Source of the DNA: JBDNIO01 sp041688215
Lineage (GTDB): Bacteria > Pseudomonadota > Gammaproteobacteria > Nevskiales > Salinisphaeraceae
Direction of reading: 5' to 3'
Length of the DNA: 19,947 bases
Assembly (NCBI GenBank): GCA_041688215.1
Contig: JBDNIO010000170.1
Coordinates: 1-19,947, forward strand
Every line of letters begins with the position of its first letter. Position 1 is the first letter of the stretch. Below, piece by piece: positions 1 through 6,341 of the stretch. Both the position numbers and the translations under genes were made by a program. The notes beneath the pieces are model-generated. The model did not search any database. It worked only from the letters and a program-made list of their open reading frames with translations, and was not told the DNA's origin.

Positions 1-1
1 A

Positions 2-109
2 GAAACCATCGGCAATGCCAACGAAGATATCATTCGTCAATACGTACAGGATCAACTAAAGACAATGGAAAAAGGCGAGACAAACGGGCAACAGTTAGGG
101 TTCTTCTAA
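2..109 (+). CDS. C-terminal end of a probable IS200/IS605-type transposase (partial)
   Basis: The reading frame is open from the window edge and gives 35 residues ending in QQLGFF before TAA. The segment EDIIRQYVQDQ looks like the 'I+xYIxxQ' helix at the C-terminus of small IS200/IS605-family TnpA tyrosine (HUH) transposases. The catalytic HUH and Tyr motifs would lie outside the window, so this rests on a short tail. The composition is less GC-rich than the neighbouring genes, which fits a mobile element. A stem-loop follows immediately, as is usual at the right end of these elements. It could instead be the tail of an unrelated small protein. Confidence 0.4.
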   Translation, partial: ETIGNANEDIIRQYVQDQLKTMEKGETNGQQLGFF

Positions 110-137
110 AACTCGGTCGCTTGCGGCCGAGTTTTTT
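108..137 (+). terminator. Stem-loop with T-run after the transposase fragment
   Basis: A 9-bp stem, AAAACTCGG paired with CCGAGTTTT, encloses a 10-nt loop. The stem runs into six T residues and begins inside the stop codon. It fits a rho-independent terminator. If the upstream ORF is an IS200/IS605 transposase, it could also be the subterminal right-end hairpin that such enzymes recognise. The sequence alone does not separate the two roles. Confidence 0.6.
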
Positions 138-355
138 ATGCGTAAAGCAGCGCCGCTGTCGCAATGTTCCCATAGCCCGGAGCCGACTTCTTCACCGATG
201 TTGAGGATGCCCATTTGCTCAAGCTCACTCGTCAGCTCGCTCAGCCTAGTCGACACCATGGGTAATTCAGGATGATCGACGCAGGCCTGCAATTCTTTAC
301 GGCAAAAGCGCTCGACTTCGTGGAGTATCAGACCAACATCTTCTTAGTCCAGCAT
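138..355 (-). pseudogene. Remnant resembling an acyl-CoA dehydrogenase N-terminus, cut at the mobile-element edge
   Basis: An ATG (355-353) preceded by AGGG reads M-L-D, then a TAA (346-344), then continues in the same frame as EDVGLILHEVERFCRKEL and LSELTSELEQMGILNIGEE. This has the feel of the N-terminal helical segment of acyl-CoA dehydrogenase-like proteins, with an 'xxLGLLxLxEE' turn. The frame then runs into the hairpin and the antisense of the transposase tail, where similarity to any enzyme must end. I infer a gene truncated by the mobile element and carrying a nonsense mutation at codon 4. The family assignment is tentative and rests on about 65 residues. Confidence 0.35.
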
Positions 356-367
356 GATCAAAATCCC

Positions 368-511
368 TCATTGCTTCCGGCCACCACTAAGACGCCCAAG
401 CGTGATGCCGACACCACATGTTTGCACCCATGCACCACTACGACGGTAAATTTCGCTTTCAGTCCATACGTTTCCTTGTCTGAAGGTAGAGCCAGTGTTT
501 TGCCATGTCAT
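368..511 (-). pseudogene. 47-codon fragment of a small protein, possibly hotdog-fold-like
   Basis: The minus strand from ATG (511-509) reads 47 residues, including NVWTESEIYRRSGAWVQTCG and VGITLGRLSGG, and ends with TGA 12 nt before the ATG of the dehydrogenase-like remnant. The alternation VWTESEIYRRSGAWVQT followed by GVGITL resembles the last strands of a hotdog thioesterase (x-E-A-E-I-x-D-x-x-G-x-L-V-A-x-G). It is too short to be a complete domain, and an in-frame stop lies just upstream, so it is probably a gene tail. The close spacing suggests a former two-gene operon with the remnant downstream. The function is a guess. Confidence 0.25.
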
Positions 512-524
512 TGACCAAGATCAA
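511..524. promoter_or_regulatory. FNR/DNR-type box (9 of 10 positions), orphan
   Basis: TTGACCAAGATCAA matches TTGAT-N4-ATCAA at nine of ten positions. It lies among gene remnants: on the minus strand it overlaps the first codon of the 47-codon fragment, so it cannot be that fragment's promoter. On the plus strand no intact gene follows before the 3' end of the dadA-like gene. It is either a relic of a lost anaerobic promoter or chance. Confidence 0.4.
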
Positions 525-662
525 GCAGAGCAGATGCGTGTACGAGTGAAGCGAGCGCGACCTTGCCAACCTATAGCACGCATTCAGCACCATGCCCATC
601 TTCTGTTGGGTACTATCGATTGCGGGCTGCAGTCTAGGTGCTATCCTGCTGACGGACAGGCG
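525..662. other. Gene-free stretch between remnants and the dadA-like gene
   Basis: No convincing gene is visible. The only item of note is a 30-codon plus-strand frame from ATG at 592 to TAG at 684, whose start (MPIFCWVLSIAGCSLGAILL) is hydrophobic like a membrane or signal segment. It has no Shine-Dalgarno sequence and runs into the antisense of the dadA-like gene. It sits about 75 nt downstream of the centre of the FNR-type box, similar to the box-to-start distances of narG and fabA, so it may be the stump of an anaerobically controlled gene. Confidence 0.3.
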
Positions 663-1919
663 TCAGGTCACCAGCCGTCGGTAGCCAAGCTCATCGAGAT
701 CGAGTGCCGGCGGCGCACCGGTTATGGCATCGGCCACCAGCCGACCAGCGCCAGCGGCGAAGGTCCAGCCAAGGTGACCGGTACCGGTCGCCAGGAACAG
801 ACTTGCAATCGGGGTTGGCCCGAGCAGCGGGCGGCCATCCGTCGTAGTAGGCCGCAGTCCCGCCCATGGCTCGGCATCAGCCGGATTGATACTCGCCGCC
901 AGTTCCGGCAGCAGTGCGTGGAGACCGCGAAGCAGCGCGGCGCTACGGCGCACATCGGTACGCCGATCGTAGCCGGCGAATTCCGCGAAGCCCGCCACCC
1001 GCAGCCGCTTACCAAGCACGGCAACAACCACCTTGCGCTCGCCGTCGATTAGTGGCGTGGAAGGTAGTGGTACCGAGGACGGCAGCGGCAGGGTCAGGGA
1101 ATAGCCCTTGACCGGATAGATCGGCAGGTGCAGACCGACGGGACGCGCCAGCGCTGGGCTGTAGCTGCCCGCGGCGAGCACGCAGGCATCGCCACGGAAC
1201 TCGCCCGTCGGCGTGACCGCACCCACAACTGCGCCGTTGTTAAGCAGCAGCCGCGAAACCGGGGTGGCAAGCCGGAACTTGGCGCCCAGCTCGCGCGCAC
1301 GCGTCGCCAGGCTCCGGGCGAAATGACAGGCATCGCCGCTCTCGTCGTCCGGGTACAGCAGACCACCGGCGAAACCGCCCGCCAGGGTAGGCTCGCGCGT
1401 GGCCAGCGCGCGTCGACCCAGGGGCTCGGAGCGCACACCAGCAGCGGCCAGAATTTCGGCCTCGCGGACCGCCGCGGCCAGTTCGCCCTCATCCCGGAAC
1501 ACCATCAGACTGCCCTGCGTACCGACGTCATAATCAAGGTCCACGCGTGCGCGCAGATCGTGCAGGACGCTCAGGCTGTACACCGCCAAGCGGGCGTTAG
1601 CCCGCAGTGAGCGCTCAAAGTGACCGCGCCGGCTGTAGCGCAGAAAACTCAGACCCCAACCGGCGAGTCCGGGCAGGGCCGAGAGACGAACCGTGATCGG
1701 TGCATCTTCACGCCCGCTCCAGCGCAGAATCTTGCCGACAACGCCAGGCGCATTCCATGGGGCGGCGTTGCTGGCATGAATGATGCCGCCGTTGGCGTAA
1801 CTGGTCTCGTCGGCAGCGTTCTGAGCACGATCCAGAACCACGACCTCGTGACCGCGCTCCGCCAGGAAATAGGCCGTGCTCGTACCCAGCAGACCGGCTC
1901 CGATAACAATAACGCGCAC
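663..1919 (-). CDS. dadA: D-amino-acid dehydrogenase, DadA-like FAD oxidoreductase
   Basis: This 418-residue protein belongs to the DAO/GlpO flavoprotein family. The dinucleotide-binding motif GAGLLGTSTAYFLAERG is at residues 8-24, followed by the acidic strand end VVVLDR. TSYANGGIIHASNAAPWNAPG at about 39-60 is the DadA signature region, and the C-terminal FAD segment contains GTGHLGWTFAAGAG. DadA oxidises D-amino acids, chiefly D-alanine, to 2-oxo acids and ammonia and passes electrons to the membrane quinone pool. The start is GTG, with GGAG just upstream. No alanine racemase gene (dadX) is adjacent, so the enzyme may serve a general deaminating role. No FNR-type box precedes it; the nearest upstream structure is the palindrome at 1980-1996. 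Other amine-oxidising DAO-family members are the main alternative. Confidence 0.85.
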   Translation of the reverse strand: MRVIVIGAGLLGTSTAYFLAERGHEVVVLDRAQNAADETSYANGGIIHASNAAPWNAPGVVGKILRWSGREDAPITVRLSALPGLAGWGLSFLRYSRRGHFERSLRANARLAVYSLSVLHDLRARVDLDYDVGTQGSLMVFRDEGELAAAVREAEILAAAGVRSEPLGRRALATREPTLAGGFAGGLLYPDDESGDACHFARSLATRARELGAKFRLATPVSRLLLNNGAVVGAVTPTGEFRGDACVLAAGSYSPALARPVGLHLPIYPVKGYSLTLPLPSSVPLPSTPLIDGERKVVVAVLGKRLRVAGFAEFAGYDRRTDVRRSAALLRGLHALLPELAASINPADAEPWAGLRPTTTDGRPLLGPTPIASLFLATGTGHLGWTFAAGAGRLVADAITGAPPALDLDELGYRRLVT

Positions 1920-1979
1920 CTGTACTCCAGATAAAAAATTGGGTGGCTACAGCGCTGCGGTCAGGACCGCGACGCGTAC

Positions 1980-1996
1980 GGCATAAATTCTATGCC
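1980..1996. repeat. 17-bp palindrome upstream of the dadA-like gene
   Basis: GGCATAAATTCTATGCC has 6-bp arms GGCATA/TATGCC around a 5-nt centre. It lies about 60-77 nt upstream of the dadA-like GTG start and about 30 nt past the stop of the SRPBCC gene. Its length and short spacer suit a dimeric regulator's operator. There is no T-run, so a terminator is less likely. Confidence 0.35.
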
Positions 1997-2023
1997 TGCA
2001 CATCGGGTATCGGTGTACAGGCA

Positions 2024-2521
2024 CTAGCCTGACAGGTCCGCTCGGCAACGATCGCGGACAGCGAGGAAGTGGTCCACCGGAAAATGGATCGACACGCCTT
2101 CGAGGCTGGCCAGCAGCATCTGTAGGTGCGCGTCCCAGCCGGCGCAGGCTTTGGCGGCGTCCTCGTCCGCCGGCAGCTGCAGGTTTAGAGCGAGCCGTGC
2201 GCCATCACCCACCGGATCGATCTCCCAGCGCAGTGGCCGCTCCGGCCCGTTAGCATCACCCCAAGAATAGGCCAGTAGCCGCGGTGGCTCGGCCACACTG
2301 ACTATGCTGTCGATGGGAATGCCGCTGTCCTGAAAGTCGATGCAGGCACGACCGCCCGTATGTGCTTCGACGTGACCTGGCGCCAGCCACTCGCACAGTT
2401 TGTCAGCCTCGGTCAGCATCGACCAGACCGTCTGCGGCGTCTGGTCCACGAGATAGACGACGCGGAACTCATAACCATCCGCGCCACGCTCGATGTGGAA
2501 CTCCTCCGGGGTCGAGGACAT
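2024..2521 (-). CDS. SRPBCC / AHSA1-domain protein
   Basis: The protein is 165 residues from the ATG at 2521, which has GGAG seven bases upstream. The frame stays open further upstream, but that part looks non-coding and crosses the control region. The body reads as a START-like SRPBCC fold of the AHSA1 group: YEFRVVYLVDQTPQTVWSML near the N-terminus, then DKLCEWLAPGHVEAHTGGR, then PPRLLAYSWGD. Residues about 145-160 form the closing helix with FPVDHFL. Members bind small hydrophobic ligands or act as modulators; the substrate here is unknown. No signal peptide is visible, so it is probably cytoplasmic. The gene is divergent from fabA-fabB and has its own full-match FNR-type box 61 nt upstream, suggesting anaerobic or NO-linked expression. 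Confidence 0.8.
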   Translation of the reverse strand: MSSTPEEFHIERGADGYEFRVVYLVDQTPQTVWSMLTEADKLCEWLAPGHVEAHTGGRACIDFQDSGIPIDSIVSVAEPPRLLAYSWGDANGPERPLRWEIDPVGDGARLALNLQLPADEDAAKACAGWDAHLQMLLASLEGVSIHFPVDHFLAVRDRCRADLSG

Positions 2522-2554
2522 AACTTGGCTCCATGGCAATGTACCGGGCGCATA

Positions 2555-2566
2555 CTCTCTCTCTCT
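2555..2566. repeat. (CT)6 dinucleotide run in the SRPBCC gene promoter
   Basis: Six CT units (GA on the gene's strand) lie between the FNR-type box at 2582-2595 and the ATG at 2521. If the box is centred at -41.5, the -10 element would fall at about 2554-2559, at the edge of this run. A change in repeat number would therefore shift spacing or remake the promoter. Confidence 0.7.
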
Positions 2567-2581
2567 ACGTGGTAGGACGCA

Positions 2582-2595
2582 TTGATCTGTATCAA
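2582..2595 (-). promoter_or_regulatory. FNR/DNR-type box of the SRPBCC gene (full match)
   Basis: TTGATCTGTATCAA matches TTGAT-N4-ATCAA at all ten positions. Its centre is about 67 nt from the SRPBCC ATG, almost the same distance as the box before fabA. The FNR/ANR/DNR family binds such sites as a dimer under low oxygen (FNR/ANR) or NO (DNR); the sequence cannot tell which regulator acts. I do not see a clear -10 hexamer at the expected place. Confidence 0.75.
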
Positions 2596-2713
2596 GACAC
2601 GTCTGCACCTGGCCGCGGTGACGCCCAGAGCGTTCCTTGTATAGCGTCTTGTGGGCACACCGGTCGACGCCGCTACCGCTAGGACAAGCCTCACGCGATA
2701 AAGTTTGCACGCA

Positions 2714-2727
2714 TTGATCAAGATCAA
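2714..2727 (+). promoter_or_regulatory. FNR/DNR-type box of fabA-fabB (full match)
   Basis: TTGATCAAGATCAA matches all ten defined positions. Its centre is 33 nt from the centre of a TACTTT hexamer (2751-2756), close to the 32 nt expected for a class II site at -41.5. The start codon of fabA follows at 2787. This makes it a strong candidate activator site for fabA-fabB. Confidence 0.75.
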
Positions 2728-2750
2728 GATATCCTGCGCGATCTCCGAGA

Positions 2751-2756
2751 TACTTT
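2751..2756 (+). promoter_or_regulatory. Candidate -10 element of fabA-fabB
   Basis: TACTTT matches TATAAT at four of six positions and sits at the class II distance from the FNR-type box. It predicts a transcript start near 2762-2763 and a leader of about 25 nt containing GAGG at 2775-2778. No good -35 hexamer is needed in such promoters. Confidence 0.5.
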
Positions 2757-2786
2757 GCTCCCTTGAAAATGACTGAGGATTGACCG

Positions 2787-3302
2787 TTGCACAACAAAGA
2801 GACCAGTTACAACCGGCAAAAGCTCGAGGCCTGTGGCCACGGCGAGCTGTTCGGGCCGGATGTGCGCATCCCCATCGATGAGATGTTGATGGTGGATCGG
2901 ATCACCCGCATCAGCGACAGCGGCGGCAAGTACGGCCACGGTGAGCTGTACGCGGAGTTTGACATCCGCCCAGACCTGTGGTTCTTCCGCGTGCACTTTC
3001 CCGGCGACCCGGTTATGCCGGGCTGCCTGGGTCTCGACGCGCTGTGGCAGCTACTGGGCTTCTACCTGGCCTGGAGCGGCGGCCAGGGCCACGGCCGCGC
3101 ACTTGGCGTAGGTGAGGTCAAGTTCTTCGGCCAGGTTCTGCCCGATGCCAAGCGAGTCTGCTACCACCTGGACATCCGGCGGGTCATTAACCGCAAGCTG
3201 GTCATGGGTATTGCCGACGGTTCGGTGTCGGTGGACGAGCGCGAAATCTACACGGCTCAGGGGCTGCGGGTCGGGCTGCTCGCCCACACCGAAGGTTTCT
3301 GA
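2787..3302 (+). CDS. fabA: FabA, 3-hydroxydecanoyl-ACP dehydratase/isomerase
   Basis: The protein is 171 residues, matching the usual FabA length of about 172. It dehydrates 3-hydroxyacyl-ACP and isomerises trans-2- to cis-3-decenoyl-ACP, the branch point of oxygen-independent unsaturated fatty acid synthesis in the cytoplasm. The hotdog active site is intact: His70 in VHFPGDPVMPGC and Asp84 in GLDALWQLLGFYL. GRALGVGEVKFFGQVLP and NRKLVMGIADG are also FabA hallmarks. The start is taken as TTG because GAGG lies eight bases upstream and the N-terminus (HNKETSYNRQKLEACGHGE) aligns with known FabA from the second residue on. fabB follows after 32 nt. A full-match FNR-type box and a candidate -10 precede it, which is unusual for a housekeeping gene. 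It may be a second, anaerobic copy. Confidence 0.95.
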   Translation: MHNKETSYNRQKLEACGHGELFGPDVRIPIDEMLMVDRITRISDSGGKYGHGELYAEFDIRPDLWFFRVHFPGDPVMPGCLGLDALWQLLGFYLAWSGGQGHGRALGVGEVKFFGQVLPDAKRVCYHLDIRRVINRKLVMGIADGSVSVDEREIYTAQGLRVGLLAHTEGF

Positions 3303-3334
3303 GCGCCACGTACTGACAGAGGAACAAACACATC

Positions 3335-4552
3335 ATGCGACCCGTCGTCATCACCGGCATGGGCATCGTCTCCAGCCTTGGCAACAACGTCGCCGAGGTC
3401 ACCGAGTCCCTGCGCAGCTCCCGCTCCGGCATCGGCTATTCCGAGGAGGCCGAGGCCGCCGGACTCAGCAGCCACGTCTGCGGGCAGATCCGGCTGGATC
3501 CGGCCGCGCTCATCGACCGTAAGCTCTACCGCTTCATGTCACTAGCCTCGGCGTACTGTTATCTGGCCGCGCGCGAGGCTATTGCGGGCGCACAGCTGAC
3601 CGACGCCGACCTGCACAGCGAGCGTACGGGCCTGATCACCGGCTCCGGTGGTGCCTCAACCTCGCAGTTGATGGAAGCGATTGACGCCCAGCGTGAGCGT
3701 GGGTTACGCGGCGTTGGGCCGTTTCGCGTGCCCCGCACCATGGGTAGTTCGATCAATGCCTCACTGAGCACGGCGTTCGGCATTACCGGCATTAACTACA
3801 GCATCACCTCAGCCTGTGCGACCAGCGCCCATTGCATCGGCCACGCCGCCGAGCAAGTCGGCAGCGGCCGCCAGGACATCGTCTTGGCCGGCGGCGGTGA
3901 GGAAGTGCACTGGACTTTGTCGGTGTTATTCGACGCCATGCGGGCGCTGTCGCGCAAGTACAACGACCGGCCACAAAAAGCCTCGCGGACTTATGATCGA
4001 GACCGCGACGGTTTCGTCATCTCCGGTGGCGGCGGTATTGTCGTGGTGGAGGCGCTAGAGCATGCCGAGCGGCGCAAGGCACCGATTCTCGCTGAGATCG
4101 CCGGCTATGGCGCGACTTCGGACGGTGCCGATATGGTGGTGCCCTCGGGCGCGGGCGCAGTGCTCTGCATGCGTCAGGCCATGGCCACGTGCGACGGCCC
4201 GATCGGCTATATCAACACCCACGGCACCAGCACGCCGGCCGGCGACATCGTTGAGCTGGAGGCGATCCGGCAGGTCTTCGGTGAGGATATACCGGCTCTA
4301 GGCTCGACCAAGCCGCTGACCGGCCATGCCCTGGGCGGTGCGGGCGTGCATGAGGCGATTTACGCCATGATCATGCAGCGGGGGCGCTTCATCACCCCCT
4401 CGGTCAACATCGACAACCTCGATCCTCAGGCCGAGGGCTATCCAATCGTGCGCGAGCGCCGTGATGGCGTGGATCTGCCCTACGTCATGAGCAACAGCTT
4501 TGGCTTTGGCGGCACCAATGCCGCTCTGGTGTTCGGTGCTGGCGGCGATTGA
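3335..4552 (+). CDS. fabB: FabB, 3-oxoacyl-ACP synthase I
   Basis: The protein is 405 residues, the normal FabB length. It condenses malonyl-ACP with acyl-ACP and is the condensing enzyme that elongates the cis-3-decenoyl-ACP made by FabA. The thiolase-fold catalytic triad is intact: Cys161 in SITSACATSAHCIG, His296 in NTHGTSTPAGD and His331 in KPLTGHALGGAG, with Lys326 just before. The C-terminal SNSFGFGGTNAALVF loop is present. The start ATG has AGAGGAA upstream and lies 32 nt after the fabA stop, so the two genes form one transcript. The pair in this order is typical of gammaproteobacteria. No separate promoter is seen between them. Confidence 0.95.
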   Translation: MRPVVITGMGIVSSLGNNVAEVTESLRSSRSGIGYSEEAEAAGLSSHVCGQIRLDPAALIDRKLYRFMSLASAYCYLAAREAIAGAQLTDADLHSERTGLITGSGGASTSQLMEAIDAQRERGLRGVGPFRVPRTMGSSINASLSTAFGITGINYSITSACATSAHCIGHAAEQVGSGRQDIVLAGGGEEVHWTLSVLFDAMRALSRKYNDRPQKASRTYDRDRDGFVISGGGGIVVVEALEHAERRKAPILAEIAGYGATSDGADMVVPSGAGAVLCMRQAMATCDGPIGYINTHGTSTPAGDIVELEAIRQVFGEDIPALGSTKPLTGHALGGAGVHEAIYAMIMQRGRFITPSVNIDNLDPQAEGYPIVRERRDGVDLPYVMSNSFGFGGTNAALVFGAGGD

Positions 4553-4600
4553 TGAATGATCCACGGACTTCGAGAACTCACGGATTAAGCGTGGACTGCC

Positions 4601-5131
4601 TCAGTGCTCACTCAGGCGCGGGATTAGCGAAACGAAATTGCAGGGCCGGGTGCGCACGTCCAGCTGGCTGGCCAGAATCCGTTCCCATGCGGTACGGCAG
4701 GCACCGGTAGAGCCAGGCAACGCGAAGATAAGCGTGGCATTGGCGGCGCCGGCGAAGGCGCGCGACTGGATGGTGGCTGGGCCGATGTCCTCCAGCGAGT
4801 AGTAGCGAAATAGTTCGCCGAAACCAGGAATCTCGCGTTGCAGCAGCGGCCGCAACGCCTCAGGCGTGTGATCGCGGCCGGTGATACCTGTGCCGCCGGT
4901 GATCAGCACGCAATCCACGTCCGGCGCCGCGATCCAGGCCGAGACCACGGCGCGCAGGCGATAGATGTCATCCGGCTCCAGGCACCGCCCCGCCAGCGTG
5001 TGACCGGCGGCCTGCAGGTTTTCGGCCAGTAGGTCACCGGAGGTGTCGTTGGCGGCGGTGCGACTGTCGGAGACCGTGAGTACCGCGATGCGCAGCGGCT
5101 GGAACGGTTTGTCGCCAAGGGATCGGGACAT
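4601..5131 (-). CDS. moaB: MoaB, molybdenum cofactor biosynthesis protein (MogA-like fold)
   Basis: The protein is 176 residues from the ATG at 5131, close to the 170 of E. coli MoaB; a longer open frame upstream overlaps moeA and is rejected. MoaB/MogA proteins bind molybdopterin, and MogA-type enzymes adenylylate it before metal insertion. Visible motifs are VLTVSDSR near the N-terminus, VLITGGTGITGRDHTPEAL at the pterin site, and ALPGSTGACRTAWERIL with RTRPCNF near the C-terminus. It is the last gene of the nar-moe block, four bases after moeA. Its role here is presumably to meet the cofactor demand of NarG. It is convergent with fabB, with a 48-bp gap. Confidence 0.9.
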   Translation of the reverse strand: MSRSLGDKPFQPLRIAVLTVSDSRTAANDTSGDLLAENLQAAGHTLAGRCLEPDDIYRLRAVVSAWIAAPDVDCVLITGGTGITGRDHTPEALRPLLQREIPGFGELFRYYSLEDIGPATIQSRAFAGAANATLIFALPGSTGACRTAWERILASQLDVRTRPCNFVSLIPRLSEH

Positions 5132-5135
5132 GAAA

Positions 5136-6341
5136 TCAATCCAGTAGTGTTGCCATGGGATAGTAGTCGAGCGCATCGCCGGGCGCGACAGTGGCGTCGA
5201 CAGGCAGGCACGCCAGGCCGTCGGCCCAGGCGGCCGAGCTGAGCACGCCGGAGCCCTGGTTGGGGTAGGCCGTCAGACGACCGGCCTCAAGGCGTACCCG
5301 CAGATATTCCTCGCGCGTGCCGGGGCGCTCGCGGCCGAAGTCGGCGGGGAGCGGAAGTGGGGATGGAAAGACCTCCGCCCTGTCCTGCAGGTGGCGGATT
5401 AGCGGCGCGACGAACAACACGAAGGTCACGAACAGGGAAACCGGGTTGCCGGGCAGGCCGACGAAGGGGGTCTCACCGATATGGCCAAACGCCAGCGGCT
5501 TGCCCGGTTTGAGCGCCACCTTCCACAGGTCGAGTGACCCCAGTGCTTGAACCGCGGCCTTGACGTGATCCTCGTCACCCACTGAGACGCCGCCGCTGGA
5601 GAGCACCAGATCCGCCTCGGCGGCGGCCGCGGCCATGGCCACGCGGGTCTCCTGCGGCGTGTCCGCCACCGTGACCGGCGCCAGCGGCTCGGCGCCCAGT
5701 CGGCGCAGCAGCGCCGCGGTCAATGGGCCGTTGGAGTTGTAGATATGCCCCGGCGGCAGCGGCTGCCCCGGCGACACTAATTCGTCGCCGGTGGCGAGCA
5801 CGGCCACCCGCAGCGGACGCTTGACCTCGAGTTTTGCGACGCCGATAGAAGCGGACAGACCCAGATCCTGCGGCCGCAGGCGTCGGCCGACGGGCAACAC
5901 CACGCTGCCCGCTTTGATGTCTTCGCCCGCCGCGCGGATATTGTTGCCCGGTGGCGGGCGCTTGTGGATGACCACGCCGTGTTCGTTTTCGCTGCAGTGT
6001 TCCTGCATGACCACCGCGTCCGCGCCCTCGGGAATCGGTGCGCCGGTAAAAATGCGCGCGGCGGTGCCGGGTCGCAAGGGTCGGGGCGCCCTGCCTGCGG
6101 GCAGGCGCTGGGAAATCGGCAAGACGGCTTCACTGGCCTCGGGCAGGTCGGCCACGCGCAGCGCGTAGCCGTCCATAGCGCTGTTGGCCCAGGGCGGCAC
6201 CGCCACTTCAGCGACCACATCGCCGGCCAGAATCCGGCCCAGCGCCGCCTCCAGCGGCACCTGCTCGCTGCCGGTATCCACGCTCCGCACGCCGGCCAGC
6301 AGGCGCTGCCTGGCCTGGCTCACAGCAAGTAGATCGCTCAT
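5136..6341 (-). CDS. moeA: MoeA, molybdopterin molybdenumtransferase
   Basis: The protein is 401 residues from the ATG at 6341, compared with 411 in E. coli MoeA. It inserts molybdate into adenylylated molybdopterin to give active molybdenum cofactor. Signature segments are PPWANSAMDGYALR at the N-terminal domain, RIFTGAPIPEGADAVVMQE, LSSGGVSVGDEDHVK and LKPGKPLAFG followed by GLPGNPVS. The ATG overlaps the stop of the preceding gene by 4 nt, which argues for translational coupling and decides the start; the upstream in-frame extension is arginine/proline-rich shadow sequence. In many genomes moeA is unlinked to nar; here it is embedded in the same run of genes. Confidence 0.93.
   Translation of the reverse strand: MSDLLAVSQARQRLLAGVRSVDTGSEQVPLEAALGRILAGDVVAEVAVPPWANSAMDGYALRVADLPEASEAVLPISQRLPAGRAPRPLRPGTAARIFTGAPIPEGADAVVMQEHCSENEHGVVIHKRPPPGNNIRAAGEDIKAGSVVLPVGRRLRPQDLGLSASIGVAKLEVKRPLRVAVLATGDELVSPGQPLPPGHIYNSNGPLTAALLRRLGAEPLAPVTVADTPQETRVAMAAAAAEADLVLSSGGVSVGDEDHVKAAVQALGSLDLWKVALKPGKPLAFGHIGETPFVGLPGNPVSLFVTFVLFVAPLIRHLQDRAEVFPSPLPLPADFGRERPGTREEYLRVRLEAGRLTAYPNQGSGVLSSAAWADGLACLPVDATVAPGDALDYYPMATLLD

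Noticed and set aside
4598..4617. Inverted repeat GCCTCAGTG/CACTCAGGC at the fabB-moaB convergence as a bidirectional terminator
   Set aside because: It contains a mismatch, overlaps the moaB stop codon and has no T-run on either side, so a terminator role is not supported.
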